Assembly: GCA_025059775.1 (NCBI GenBank)
Contig: JANXCW010000004.1
Span: 62,001-126,000, forward strand
Length of the DNA: 64,000 nt
Direction: 5' to 3'
Source of the DNA: Armatimonadota bacterium
GTDB lineage: Bacteria; Sysuimicrobiota; Sysuimicrobiia; Sysuimicrobiales; Sysuimicrobiaceae
This document shows positions 1-8,823 of the stretch, piece after piece (position 1 is the first letter of the stretch; each line of letters begins with the position of its first letter). The position numbers were made by a program, and so were the translations under genes. The notes under the pieces were generated by a model, which saw only the letters and a list, made by a program, of their open reading frames with translations, was not told the DNA's origin and searched no databases.

Positions 1-1169
1 ACCTCCGCGGGCCGAGGCCGGTTCGGCACGTAGTCCAGATCGCAGTCCGGATCCGGAACCTCGTAGTTGATGGTGGGCGGAAGCACCCGATGATGGATGG
101 CCAGCACGCACGCGATGAGCTCCACGCCGCCCGCGGCTCCCAGGAGATGGGCCGTCATGGATTTGGTGGAGCTCACCGCCAGACGGTACGCGTGTTTCCC
201 GAACACCCGCTTGATGGCCAGGGTCTCGTACTTGTCGTTGTACGGGGTGCTGGTTCCGTGCGCATTGATGTAGTCCACCTCCTCCGGACGCAGACCCGCA
301 TCCTGGAGGCACCGGGCCATGGCCAGAGCCGCCCCCTCTCCCTCCGGATCCGGTTGGGTGATGTGGTAAGCGTCCGCACTCATCCCGTACCCCACCACCT
401 CGCAGTAGATCCGGGCATCCCGGCGCAAGGCGTGCCCCAGCTCTTCCAGGATCACGATCCCGGCTCCCTCTCCCATGACGAATCCATCCCGGTGGGCATC
501 GAAGGGGCGTACCGCCTTCTGCGGCTCCTCGTTGCGCGTGGACATGGCCCGCATGGCACAGAACCCCGCGATGGAAAGCTCCGTGATGGCCGCCTCCGTA
601 CCACCCGCGATCACCACGTCCGCCTCCCCTCGCTGGATGATCCGCAACGCATCCCCAATGGCGTGCCCTCCCGTGGCGCAGGCGGTTACCGGCGCCGTGT
701 TCGGACCTCGGGCGCCCGTGAGGATGCTCACCGCCCCTGCCGCCATGTTGATGATGAGCATGGGGATGAAGAAGGGGCTGACCCGGTCCGGTCCCCGGGT
801 GAGAAGGACCTTATGCTGCTCTTCCCACGTGGTGGCTCCGCCGATCCCGGAGCCGATCACCACCCCCACACGGTCCGCGTTCTCCCGCGTGACCTGAAAT
901 TCCGCGTCTCGCAGGGCCATGCGGGTTGCCGCGATGGCGAACTGGACGAAGCGGTCGTTGCGCTTCGCCTCCTTCCGATCCATCCAGTCCAGGGGGTCGA
1001 AGTCCAGGACCTCTGCGGCGATCCGGGTGGGGTACCGGGAGGCGTCAAAACCCTGAATGGGACGGACCCCGCTCCGACCCTCCATGAGGGCGTTCCAGAA
1101 ACTGTCCTTCCCGATCCCAATGGGGGTGACGACCCCGATCCCCGTGACAACGACCCGGCGTTTGGTCAT
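1..1169 (-). CDS. fabF: Beta-ketoacyl-ACP synthase II (partial, C-terminus beyond window)
   Basis: Condensing enzyme that elongates acyl-ACP with malonyl-ACP in type II fatty acid synthesis (cytosol). The minus-strand reading frame is open from ATG at 1169 to the window edge (about 389 residues; the family is about 410, so roughly 20 residues are missing). It opens with [12 protein letters not shown]. The nucleophile cysteine lies in TACATGGHA near residue 164, and the two catalytic histidines in NAHGTST and [13 protein letters not shown] are present. The ATG overlaps the acpP stop (ATGA), so translation is probably coupled. It is the last visible gene of the fabH-fabD-fabG-acpP-fabF series. 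Confidence 0.96.
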   Translation of the reverse strand, partial: MTKRRVVVTGIGVVTPIGIGKDSFWNALMEGRSGVRPIQGFDASRYPTRIAAEVLDFDPLDWMDRKEAKRNDRFVQFAIAATRMALRDAEFQVTRENADRVGVVIGSGIGGATTWEEQHKVLLTRGPDRVSPFFIPMLIINMAAGAVSILTGARGPNTAPVTACATGGHAIGDALRIIQRGEADVVIAGGTEAAITELSIAGFCAMRAMSTRNEEPQKAVRPFDAHRDGFVMGEGAGIVILEELGHALRRDARIYCEVVGYGMSADAYHITQPDPEGEGAALAMARCLQDAGLRPEEVDYINAHGTSTPYNDKYETLAIKRVFGKHAYRLAVSSTKSMTAHLLGAAGGVELIACVLAIHHRVLPPTINYEVPDPDCDLDYVPNRPRPAE

Positions 1170-1420
1170 GCACGTTCCTTGGCGGCCAGGCGCTGCTCGA
1201 TGTACTGCACCGCTTGACCCACCGTCCGGATCTTCTCTGCCTCCTCGTCCGGGATCTCGATTCCGAACTCCTCCTCCAGGGCCATCACCAGCTCCACCAC
1301 GTCCAGGGAGTCCGCGCCCAGGTCCTCCACGAAGGAGGCCTCCTCCGTCACTTCCTCCCCGTTGACTCCCAGCTGCTCCACGATGATGGCCTTCACCCGC
1401 TCAAAGGTCGGCGTGGTCAT
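1166..1420 (-). CDS. acpP: Acyl carrier protein
   Basis: 84-residue acidic carrier of the growing acyl chain. The phosphopantetheine attachment serine is S38 in the motif GADSLD, and the flanking helices ([20 protein letters not shown]) are typical. The length equals the family norm. It lies between fabG (36-base gap) and fabF (4-base overlap), the usual position. The start ATG at 1420 follows a purine-rich stretch (GGGAGGAGCGGG on the coding strand) that serves as ribosome binding site. Confidence 0.98.
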   Translation of the reverse strand: MTTPTFERVKAIIVEQLGVNGEEVTEEASFVEDLGADSLDVVELVMALEEEFGIEIPDEEAEKIRTVGQAVQYIEQRLAAKERA

Positions 1421-1456
1421 CCCGCTCCTCCCTTCCCGTATCAGCGATGGGACCTC

Positions 1457-2212
1457 CTATTTCATAACCATACCGCCATCCACGTTCAAGACCTGCCCCG
1501 TGATGTACCCCGCCGCTTCGCTGGCCAGGAACACCACCGCGGCCGCTACCTCCTCTGGCCGGGCCGTCCTCCCCATGGGGATGTTCGCCAGCAGCGCCGC
1601 CCGTTGTTGCTCCGTGAGGGCCTCTGTGAGCCCGGCCTCCACATATCCCGGGGCCACCGCGTTCACCGTGATGTTGCGGCTCGCCACCTCCCGTGCCACC
1701 GCTCGCGTGAACCCGATGACCCCTGCCTTCGCGGCCACGTAGTTCGCCTGCCCCACATTCCCCACCTCCCCCACCACGGAGGTGATGTTGATCACACGGC
1801 CCCACCGAGCCCGCAGCATGTCCCGGAGTGCCTCCCGGGTACAGAGGAACGTCCCCGTGAGGTTCGTCTCCAGAACCCGCTGCCACTCCTCCAGCCGCAT
1901 GCGCACCAGCAACACATCCCGCAGCGTTCCTGCGTTGTTCACCAGGATGTCCACCCGACCGAAGGCCTCCCGGGCCCGCGCAAAGAGGCGCGCCACTTCT
2001 TCCTCCCGCCGCACGTCCGCGGGCAGGGCGATGGCCTCCCCTCCCCCCCCCACGATCTCCCGCACCACCGCCTCCGCGGCCTCCTGGCGGGTTCCGTAGT
2101 GCACCACCACCCGACATCCTGCCTCCGCCAAGGCCCGGCACACGGCCCCCCCGATGGCTCCACTTCCACCTGTTACCAGGGCCACTTTCCCCTCCATACG
2201 AAACCAGTTCAT
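1457..2212 (-). CDS. fabG: 3-oxoacyl-ACP reductase
   Basis: NADPH-dependent reductase of the fatty acid elongation cycle, a short-chain dehydrogenase of 251 residues. The cofactor loop TGGSGAIG is near residues 14-21, and NNAG and the Ser-Tyr-Lys catalytic set (ITSVVGEVG ... YVAAK) are present. The start was set at ATG 2212 (MNWFRMEGK) because this overlaps the fabD stop as ATGA; the open frame runs further upstream but only inside fabD. The C-terminal GQVLNVDGGMVM is typical of FabG. Confidence 0.96.
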   Translation of the reverse strand: MNWFRMEGKVALVTGGSGAIGGAVCRALAEAGCRVVVHYGTRQEAAEAVVREIVGGGGEAIALPADVRREEEVARLFARAREAFGRVDILVNNAGTLRDVLLVRMRLEEWQRVLETNLTGTFLCTREALRDMLRARWGRVINITSVVGEVGNVGQANYVAAKAGVIGFTRAVAREVASRNITVNAVAPGYVEAGLTEALTEQQRAALLANIPMGRTARPEEVAAAVVFLASEAAGYITGQVLNVDGGMVMK

Positions 2213-3153
2213 CCGCCCAGGGCCTCCTGCATCTTCACCGCCGCCAGAGACGCCCGATCTTCCACGGAGAAGACCCGCGCACCCGGGACCTGGCGTCGGA
2301 TCAGCCCGGCGAGGATTCTTCCGGGGCCGCACTCCACAAAGGTATCCACACCATGCGCCTCCATCCACCTCACGGACTGCGCCCACCGAACGGGACAGGT
2401 CACCTGTTCCACCAGGAGCCGGCGGATCTCGTCACCCCGGTGCACGGGCCGTGCGGTCACGTTGGCGACCACGGGGATCTCGGGATCCCGGATCGGTACC
2501 TCCTCTAGAACCGCGGTGAGCCGCTCCGCCGCCGGGCGCATGAGGCTTGTATGGAAAGGAGCGGAGACCGGGAGCCGCACGGACCTCCGGGCTCCCCGAG
2601 CTTTCGCGAGGCGGATGGCTTCCTCCACCGCCAACCGATCCCCTCCCACCACCACCTGATCTGGAGCGTTGTAGTTGGCTGCTTCGCAGACCCCCAGCGT
2701 TGCGGCCTCCCGGCAGATCTCCTCTACCGTCTCCGCGTCCAGGTGCAGGAGGGCCGCCATGGCCACGTCCCGTCCCGCGGTAGCCTCCTGCATGAAGATC
2801 CCCCGCAGCCGTACCACCCGCACCGCATCCTCAAAGGAGAGGGCTCCGGCCGCCACCAGGGCCGTGTACTCTCCCAGGCTGAGACCTGCCACATACACCG
2901 GAGGGGGAAGGTGCGGCCGCACGGCCACAAAGCACGCCAGACTCGTGGTCAGGATGGCGGGCTGGGTGTTGGCGGTTTGCTGGAGGACGTCCTCAGGACC
3001 CCGGGCACACAGTTCCAGGAGATCGAATCCCAGGACCTGACTCGCCCGCTCGAACAGGGCCCGCGACTCCGCATGGGCCTCCGCCACCTCCACCCCCATC
3101 CCCACGTACTGGGCGCCTTGTCCCGGAAACACGTACGCCAGCCGCACGGTCAC
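2209..3153 (-). CDS. fabD: Malonyl-CoA:ACP transacylase
   Basis: Transfers malonyl from CoA to ACP, supplying extender units for FabF and FabH. 314 residues starting at GTG 3153, which overlaps the fabH stop (GTGA). The N-terminal FPGQGAQ motif, the nucleophile serine in GLSLGEY (a common variant of GHSLGEY) and the catalytic histidine in APFHTSLM are all present. The open frame continues upstream inside fabH, but that part is out-of-frame noise. The end overlaps fabG by 4 bases. Confidence 0.95.
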   Translation of the reverse strand: MTVRLAYVFPGQGAQYVGMGVEVAEAHAESRALFERASQVLGFDLLELCARGPEDVLQQTANTQPAILTTSLACFVAVRPHLPPPVYVAGLSLGEYTALVAAGALSFEDAVRVVRLRGIFMQEATAGRDVAMAALLHLDAETVEEICREAATLGVCEAANYNAPDQVVVGGDRLAVEEAIRLAKARGARRSVRLPVSAPFHTSLMRPAAERLTAVLEEVPIRDPEIPVVANVTARPVHRGDEIRRLLVEQVTCPVRWAQSVRWMEAHGVDTFVECGPGRILAGLIRRQVPGARVFSVEDRASLAAVKMQEALGG

Positions 3154-4136
3154 CCCCAGCGCAGAGCACAGGCCCCCCAGGTAAGCCCGGCCCCGAAGGC
3201 CACGAGCACCGTGAGATCTCCGGGTTGCAGACGTCCCGTGGCCACCGCCTCGTAGAGGGCCACGGGGACGGAAGCCGCGGAGGTGTTCCCGTACCGGTCC
3301 ACGTTCACGAAGAACTTCTCCATGGGCTGCCCCAACCGCTGTGCGGCCGCCTGGATGATCCGGATGTTTGCCTGGTGGGGGATGAAGAGGTCCACCTGTT
3401 CGGGATCCACACCCGCCCGCTGGCACACCTCCTCGATGGCCCGGGGAATCACCCGGGTGGCGAATTTAAACACCTCCCGCCCGTTCATGGTGATGTAGTG
3501 GAGCCCCCGTTCCACCGTCTCGTGGGAGGCGGGCAAACGGCTTCCGCCCGCGGGCTGGGCGATGAGGGATGCTCCGGAACCGTCCGCTCCAAGCCAGAAG
3601 GAAAGGACCCCGCGGCGGCCATCCGAAGGGGCCATGACCACCGCCCCCGCGGCATCCCCGAACAGCACGCACGTGGTCCGGTCTTCCCAGTTCACGATCT
3701 TGCTCAGCACGTCCGCGCCCACTACCAGCACCCGCCGTGCCAGGCCTGCCACGATGTGGGCATGTGCCATGGCCATGGCGTACAGGAAGCTGCTGCAGGC
3801 CGCAGAGACGTCCACTGCCGCCGCCGCCCGGGCGCCCAATCGGTCCTGCAGGATGCAGCCGGTAGCGGGGAAGACGGCATCCGGTGTTGCGGTCCCCACC
3901 AGGATGAGGTCCAGGTCCTCTGGGGACACGGAGGCGGCCCGCAGGGCCTCCCGGGCCGCCTCCAGGGCCAGATCCGAAGTGGCCTGGTCCTCCCGGGCAA
4001 CGCGCCGCTCCCGGATCCCCGTGCGGAGGGTGATCCATTCATCCGTAGTATTCACCCTCCGCTCCAGCTCCGCGTTCGTGAGAACCCGCTCGGGGACATA
4101 GCGTCCCATCCCCACAATGCGGCTGGACCCTGCCAT
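3150..4136 (-). CDS. fabH: Beta-ketoacyl-ACP synthase III
   Basis: Starts fatty acid synthesis by condensing an acyl-CoA primer with malonyl-ACP. 328 residues, the family length. The Cys-His-Asn triad is visible: Cys in DVSAACSSF, His in FIPHQANIR and Asn in YGNTSAASV. ATG 4136 follows GGAGGAGAACC on the coding strand. Primer choice (straight or branched) cannot be read from the sequence. The usual plsX neighbour is absent: the 75 bases between this gene and rpmF hold no gene. Confidence 0.96.
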   Translation of the reverse strand: MAGSSRIVGMGRYVPERVLTNAELERRVNTTDEWITLRTGIRERRVAREDQATSDLALEAAREALRAASVSPEDLDLILVGTATPDAVFPATGCILQDRLGARAAAAVDVSAACSSFLYAMAMAHAHIVAGLARRVLVVGADVLSKIVNWEDRTTCVLFGDAAGAVVMAPSDGRRGVLSFWLGADGSGASLIAQPAGGSRLPASHETVERGLHYITMNGREVFKFATRVIPRAIEEVCQRAGVDPEQVDLFIPHQANIRIIQAAAQRLGQPMEKFFVNVDRYGNTSAASVPVALYEAVATGRLQPGDLTVLVAFGAGLTWGACALRWG

Positions 4137-4211
4137 GGTTCTCCTCCTCTCCGTGGATCGCCTCGTCCTCGGCCCGTTGCTTCCCGGAAAGCACGGAACG
4201 CGTCTCCGTGT

Positions 4212-4400
4212 CTAGGAGCGGCTCGGTTTCTCCTCCGTGACCACGGCCCGGCCATTGTAGAACCCGCACTGGGGACACACCCGGTGGGGAAGGATGGGCT
4301 CCTTGCAGCGCGGGCACGGGATCAGGTTCGGCGGCTCCACCCGCCATAGGGCACGACGCCGGGCTACCCGCATGTGGGAGTGACGCATCGATCGGCTCAT
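4212..4400 (-). CDS. rpmF: 50S ribosomal protein L32
   Basis: 62-residue ribosomal large-subunit protein. It has the basic N-terminal stretch MSRSMRHSHMRVARRRALWR and two zinc-binding CxxC pairs (CPRC and CPQC), the zinc form of L32. The start at ATG 4400 was chosen over the longer open frame because the N-terminus then matches the family. It is in the conserved order yceD-rpmF-fab, which often links ribosome and membrane-lipid synthesis. Confidence 0.93.
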   Translation of the reverse strand: MSRSMRHSHMRVARRRALWRVEPPNLIPCPRCKEPILPHRVCPQCGFYNGRAVVTEEKPSRS

Positions 4401-4426
4401 CTCCCTCACCTCCGGACACACTACGC

Positions 4427-4930
4427 TCACTCTACTCTGAACCGCTCCAGGAGGGCAAGACGCGGGTCCCGGGCGAGGGGCGTGCAGCCGCAGGAGGCGA
4501 CGTTGCGGTCTGCTCCGCACACAGGGCACAGGCCCGCGCAGTCCGGCCGACACAGGGGGGCGTGTGGAAGGGCCAGCAGGAGATGCTGCCGGAAGACCTC
4601 CTCCACATCCAGCTCCCCGTCCAGGGGGAAGACGAAATCCTCCTCCTCCAGCGCTCCGCCCCACTCCGGCCGGAGGGCAGGGTCAAAGAGTTCAGAGACC
4701 TGTACAGAGATCGTTCCCACGAACTCCCGCAGGCACCGGGCACAGGTCTGCCGAACCTCTACCGTCGCCTCCCCGCTCAACCGGACGCGTCCTCCCTCGG
4801 CCCGTACCCATGCCCGGCCCCGCACCGGGCTTATGAAGACCGCGTCCTCTCCCTCCGGGGGAACGGATCCCCGGAGCTCTACCGCCACGCCCGCGGGAGC
4901 CTGAAAGATCTCCTGAACCGTGATCCGCAT
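4427..4930 (-). CDS. yceD: YceD/DUF177 family protein (23S rRNA accumulation)
   Basis: 167-residue DUF177 protein. The family is linked to accumulation of 23S rRNA in E. coli and almost always precedes rpmF, as here (26-base gap). Visible features are the TCARCLREF cysteine pair near residue 64, an acidic middle (GGALEEEDFVFPLDGELD) and the C-terminal cysteine cluster CRPDCAGLCPVCGAD, which probably binds zinc. The C-terminal cluster is typical of the longer, Firmicutes-like versions. The biochemical role is unresolved in the family. Confidence 0.88.
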   Translation of the reverse strand: MRITVQEIFQAPAGVAVELRGSVPPEGEDAVFISPVRGRAWVRAEGGRVRLSGEATVEVRQTCARCLREFVGTISVQVSELFDPALRPEWGGALEEEDFVFPLDGELDVEEVFRQHLLLALPHAPLCRPDCAGLCPVCGADRNVASCGCTPLARDPRLALLERFRVE

Positions 4931-4969
4931 CTCCGCACCCCGAGTCCGTTTTGAGGAAACGTGTATCTC

Positions 4970-5419
4970 CTACTTTTCCTTCCGGTCCTCCAGCATCTGC
5001 TTCCCCTTCCGGATGCTCAAAAGGACCCGCAGCACCCCCTGCTCCAGATCGTCCAGAACCTGCCGCGCGTATGCATCCGCCCCCCTCCGGGTCTCCTCCG
5101 CAGCCAATTGAGCCGCGTGGAGGATCTCCTCCGCCTGGCGCTGCGCCAGCTTCACCACCTCGTGCTCCCCGCTCAGGCGCAGGGCATGCTCCTGGGCCCG
5201 AAGGACGATCCCCCGGGCCTCCTCCTGAGCCCGGAGCAGCAGCTGCTCCGCCTCTGCCCGCATCCGTTGTGCTTCCTGGAGCTCGCGGGGGAGGCGAGCC
5301 CGGATCATCTGCAGGAGCGTACGCACCTCCTTTTCATCCAGCCCCCTGCGTTCCCACAGGGAGGGCCTTGTGGAGAGCAGATGCTCCAGACGATCCAGTA
5401 ACTCCCAAACCGTCTCCAC
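4970..5419 (-). CDS. Coiled-coil protein between coaD and yceD, function unknown
   Basis: 149 residues, highly charged and helical throughout. A long coiled coil with many AEEI/AQE repeats runs from about residue 50 to 125 (for example QEEARGIVLRAQEHA). There is no signal peptide or membrane segment. Such proteins are often labelled ATP synthase subunit B-like or DivIVA-like because of composition alone, and I would not infer that function. It starts 2 bases after the coaD stop and 39 bases before yceD, so it is co-transcribed with them. Confidence 0.75.
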   Translation of the reverse strand: METVWELLDRLEHLLSTRPSLWERRGLDEKEVRTLLQMIRARLPRELQEAQRMRAEAEQLLLRAQEEARGIVLRAQEHALRLSGEHEVVKLAQRQAEEILHAAQLAAEETRRGADAYARQVLDDLEQGVLRVLLSIRKGKQMLEDRKEK

Positions 5420-5421
5420 AG

Positions 5422-5901
5422 TTACCGCCGTACCTTCCCGCGCAGTCGCTCCAGTACCCCAGAGGGCACCAGCTCTGAGACGTCCCCCCCCAGCCTGGCC
5501 ACTTCCTTGATGAGGGTGGAGCTGAGGTAGGCAAGGGCGGGGCTCGTGGGCAGGAAGAGGGTCTCCACCTCCGGAGCGAGACGGCGGTTCATCATCGCCA
5601 TCTTCATCTCCGCGTCGAAATCCATGGTGGCCCGGAGCCCCTTGACGATGACCCGGGCTCCACAGCGGCGTGCGAAGGTGACGGTGAGATCCTCGAAGGC
5701 CTCCACCCGGACACCGGAAAGGCCGGAGGTGGCCTCCCGGACCATCTCCACCCGTTCCTCGGGGCTGAAGAGGGGACGTTTCGCAGGGTTGTGCGCAACC
5801 CCCACCACCAGAACGTCGAAGAGCCCCGCGGCCCGCACGATGATGTCCAGATGTCCGAGGTGGATCGGGTCAAAGGTACCCGGATAGACGGCGACGATCA
5901 T
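5422..5901 (-). CDS. coaD: Pantetheine-phosphate adenylyltransferase
   Basis: Transfers AMP from ATP to 4'-phosphopantetheine, the penultimate step of coenzyme A synthesis. 159 residues. The nucleotidyltransferase motif GTFDPIHLGH is near residues 9-18, and the second ATP motif LSSTLIKEV (ISSTxxR class) is near residue 128. The start ATG 5901 overlaps the rsmD stop (ATGA). The rsmD-coaD pair is conserved in many bacteria. It supplies the pantetheine arm that ACP in the same operon needs. Confidence 0.96.
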   Translation of the reverse strand: MIVAVYPGTFDPIHLGHLDIIVRAAGLFDVLVVGVAHNPAKRPLFSPEERVEMVREATSGLSGVRVEAFEDLTVTFARRCGARVIVKGLRATMDFDAEMKMAMMNRRLAPEVETLFLPTSPALAYLSSTLIKEVARLGGDVSELVPSGVLERLRGKVRR

Positions 5902-6440
5902 GCTCCCCTCCAGACCAGGATTCGCACCCGGGTGTCCCCGTACCGCCGATCCCGCACGGCCGTGTAGCCCGGAGGCACCGGCACCTCCTCCCGTGCCCCG
6001 CTTTCCGCCACCACGGTGGCCCCCGGCACCAGGAGCCCGGAGGTCCTCAGGGCCTCCAACGTTTGACCCACGAGTCCCAGCCCGTACGGTGGATCCAGGA
6101 ACACCAGATCGAACCGACGGCCTTTTCGCCCCAGGGACCGCAGGGCCCGGAAGACATCCGAAGGCCACACCTCTGCCCGATCCTCCCACCCTCCCCTCAC
6201 GAGATTCTCCCGGAGCACCTGGACCGCCCGGGGATCCCGTTCCACGAACACAGCTTCCCCTGCTCCCCGACTCAGGGCCTCCAGCCCCAGGCTCCCCGTA
6301 CCGGCGAAGAGGTCCAGCACCCGGGCTTCCTGGACCCGCTCCCCCAACATGTTGAAGATGGCGTCCCGCACCCGCTCCTGGGTAGGCCGTACCCCAGGGG
6401 GGACCCGGATCCTCCGTCCCCTCCCCGCCCTGGTCCGCAT
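5898..6440 (-). CDS. rsmD: 16S rRNA (guanine966-N2)-methyltransferase
   Basis: 180-residue SAM-dependent methyltransferase of 16S rRNA. It shows the RPTQERVRDAIFNML opening motif, the SAM-binding LDLFAGTGSLGLEAL and the catalytic DPPY (FLDPPYGLG, near residue 118). Length and motif order match RsmD. It follows recG after 2 bases and overlaps coaD by 4, an order shared with many Gram-positive genomes. Confidence 0.95.
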   Translation of the reverse strand: MRTRAGRGRRIRVPPGVRPTQERVRDAIFNMLGERVQEARVLDLFAGTGSLGLEALSRGAGEAVFVERDPRAVQVLRENLVRGGWEDRAEVWPSDVFRALRSLGRKGRRFDLVFLDPPYGLGLVGQTLEALRTSGLLVPGATVVAESGAREEVPVPPGYTAVRDRRYGDTRVRILVWRGA

Positions 6441-6442
6441 GA

Positions 6443-8560
6443 TCAGCCAACCGCCAGCAACGCCGCGGATCCCTCATACCGGGCCAAAAGGGCCCGTCGC
6501 AGGGCTTGGTGCTCGGGCCGCTCCAGTCTGGGGTCTGCGGCGAGGAGGAGGGAAGCCGCCTCCCGGGATCGTTCCAGGAGGGCCCCATCCCGGAGAGGGT
6601 TCGCTACCCGGAAGTCTGGGAGGCCGTGCTGTCGCGTCCCAAACAGCTCCCCGGGCCCCCGGAGTTCCAGATCCACCTGGGCGATCTCGAAGCCGTCGGT
6701 GGTACGGGCCAAGGCTTCCAGCCGTTGCCTCCCCTCCTCCGTGCTCGGCTCCGCGATCAGAATACAGTAGGCCTTCTGCCCCCCTCTCCCCACCCGACCC
6801 CGGAGCTGGTGCAGCTGGGCGAGCCCGAACCGCTCTGCGTGCTCCACCACCATGACGGTGGCGTTCGGCACATCCACCCCCACCTCGATCACAGGAGTGG
6901 CCACCAGGACGGAGATCTCCCCCGCCCGGAAGGCCTGCATGACCCGCTCCTTCTCCTCTACCCCCATCCGCCCATGCACGATCCCTACCCGCAAGTCCGG
7001 GAACACCCGGGAACGCAGATCCTCGTAGAGCTCCACGGCCGCCTGTACATCCAGCCTCTCGGACTCCTCCACGAGGGGGCATACGATGTAGGCTTGACGG
7101 CCCCCCTCCACCTCCCGTCGGACGAAGGCGTAGATACGCTCCCGATCCTGCGGGGTCCGGAGATAGGTGCGCACGGGGACACGTCCCGGAGGGAGTTCAT
7201 CGAGCACAGAGATGTCCAGATCCCCGTACAGGGTGAGGGCCAGAGTGCGGGGAATGGGGGTGGCGGTCATCACCAGGACGTCCGGATCCCGCGCCTTTTG
7301 ACGGAGGGCGGCCCGTTGAGCCACCCCGAACTTGTGCTGCTCATCCACGATCACCAGGGCCAACCGGTGGAAGGTCACATCCTCCTGGAGCAGCGCATGG
7401 GTGCCCACCACGAGATCGACCTCCCCGGAGGCGATCTCCGCCCGCCGCACCTCCCGCTCCCCTCGCCCGAGCCCTCCCGTGAGCAGGACCGTGCGAATCC
7501 CGAGGGGTTCCAGCAGGCGACGGAAGGTGAGGTAGTGCTGCTCCGCCAGGATCTCCGTGGGGGCCATGACCGCGGCCTGATACCCTCCCTGGACTGCGAT
7601 CACCACCGCGGCCGCGGCCACCGCGGTCTTTCCGGAACCCACATCCCCCTGCAGTAGGCGGTTCATAGGGTGCGGGGAGTACATGTCCCGGGCGATCTCT
7701 CCGATGACCCTTTGCTGGGCCCGGGTGAGGGAGAAGGGGAGGGAGACGAAGAAGGCCTCCAGCATCTTTCCCTCCGTCCGGTACCGGTGGGGCTTCATAG
7801 CCGCGCGCACCTCCCGCTGGCGCAGCAGCAGGGCCAGCTGCAGGATCAGGAGCTCCTCGAACGCCAACCGCCGCCGGGCGGCCTCGGCCTCCGGCAGGCT
7901 CGCGGGGAAGTGCACGGCCTTGAAGGCTTGCGGGAGCGAGGGGAGTCCGAATCGCTTCCGAATCCCCTCTGGAAGGGTCTCGGAAACCCATGGGGCGAAT
8001 TGCTGAACCGCGGTGTAGATCACCCGCCGCAGGAGGCGGGGCGAGAGGCCCTCGGTGACGGAGTGGACTGGAACGATGCGGCCCGTGTGGAGGAAGGAAG
8101 CCGCGCCCTTCGTGAGCACCTCGAACTCCGGGTTCTCGATCTCGATCTGCCCGAAGGCCCGGCGCACCCGACCCCACACCACGATCTCCGTGCGGGGTTG
8201 GAGGGTTCTGTGGAGGTGGCGGTTCCCCCAGAACTTCAGCACCCCTACTGCGGTGCCGTCCGTCACGTACACTTCCGTCAGGGTCCGGCCCGTACGCAGC
8301 TGCGGGGTGTGCAGCCGCACCACGGTGGCCCGGAAGGTGCGGTACTCGCCATGGGGAGCGTCGTAGAGACGGCTGAAGTGCCGCCGATCCTCATAGCGAC
8401 GGGGAAGGTGGTAGAGAAGGTCCTCCACCGTATGCAGGCCTAGACGGCGCAGCTGCTCCGCCAGGGCGGGGCCTACGCCCCGCACCGCCTCCACGCCCTG
8501 CTGTAGTCCTCCCTGTCCCGCCGGCATCCGAGGGGTGGTGTTCGCATCCTCCTGTCCCAT
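6443..8560 (-). CDS. recG: ATP-dependent DNA helicase RecG
   Basis: Branch-migrating helicase acting on stalled forks and Holliday junctions. 705 residues from ATG 8560; the open frame runs further upstream but only opposite rpmB. Order of parts: N-terminal wedge/OB domain (about 20-240), Walker A GDVGSGKTAVA, the DEQH box, TATPIPRT, then the C-terminal helicase domain with IVHGRM and QLRGRVGRGG. The start was chosen because it lies outside rpmB. A later ATG (MPAGQGG) is possible. It leads the minus-strand operon that ends in the fab genes. Confidence 0.95.
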   Translation of the reverse strand: MGQEDANTTPRMPAGQGGLQQGVEAVRGVGPALAEQLRRLGLHTVEDLLYHLPRRYEDRRHFSRLYDAPHGEYRTFRATVVRLHTPQLRTGRTLTEVYVTDGTAVGVLKFWGNRHLHRTLQPRTEIVVWGRVRRAFGQIEIENPEFEVLTKGAASFLHTGRIVPVHSVTEGLSPRLLRRVIYTAVQQFAPWVSETLPEGIRKRFGLPSLPQAFKAVHFPASLPEAEAARRRLAFEELLILQLALLLRQREVRAAMKPHRYRTEGKMLEAFFVSLPFSLTRAQQRVIGEIARDMYSPHPMNRLLQGDVGSGKTAVAAAAVVIAVQGGYQAAVMAPTEILAEQHYLTFRRLLEPLGIRTVLLTGGLGRGEREVRRAEIASGEVDLVVGTHALLQEDVTFHRLALVIVDEQHKFGVAQRAALRQKARDPDVLVMTATPIPRTLALTLYGDLDISVLDELPPGRVPVRTYLRTPQDRERIYAFVRREVEGGRQAYIVCPLVEESERLDVQAAVELYEDLRSRVFPDLRVGIVHGRMGVEEKERVMQAFRAGEISVLVATPVIEVGVDVPNATVMVVEHAERFGLAQLHQLRGRVGRGGQKAYCILIAEPSTEEGRQRLEALARTTDGFEIAQVDLELRGPGELFGTRQHGLPDFRVANPLRDGALLERSREAASLLLAADPRLERPEHQALRRALLARYEGSAALLAVG

Positions 8561-8601
8561 TTCCTGCGCTCCCGGACTTCGCGCTCTCCTCCTGCCTATG
8601 G

Positions 8602-8631
8602 TAGAATGCGTCGGGTCAAGGAGGGAGGAAT
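8602..8631 (+). promoter_or_regulatory. Candidate -10 box and ribosome binding site of rpmB
   Basis: A TAGAAT hexamer at 8602-8607 could be the -10 element; no good -35 is seen 17-18 bases upstream (TTCGCG at best). A strong Shine-Dalgarno AGGAGGGAGGAA lies just before ATG 8632. The region is shared with the divergent recG start at 8560. Confidence 0.4.
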
Positions 8632-8823
8632 ATGGCACGGGTGTGCGAGATCTGCGGCAAGCGGCCCACAAGCGGCCACAACGTCTCCTTCAGCAACCGG
8701 CACACGAAGCGACGGTTCTTGCCCAACCTCCAGCGGGTGCGCGCCCGGATAGGGGGAGCCGCGCGCCGGATCACCGTCTGCACCACCTGCCTGCGCTCCG
8801 GCCGCGTCCAGCGGGCGGTCTAG
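8632..8823 (+). CDS. rpmB: 50S ribosomal protein L28
   Basis: 63-residue ribosomal protein. It shows [30 protein letters not shown] and a second cysteine pair CTTC, so it is the zinc-binding C+ form of L28. It is a single-gene plus-strand island between two minus-strand operons. Its stop codon overlaps the convergent hslO stop by 4 bases (CTAG). Confidence 0.97.
   Translation: MARVCEICGKRPTSGHNVSFSNRHTKRRFLPNLQRVRARIGGAARRITVCTTCLRSGRVQRAV

Noticed and set aside
90-1217. Long plus-strand open frame opposite fabF
   Set aside because: Antisense shadow; the minus strand encodes a complete FabF active site.
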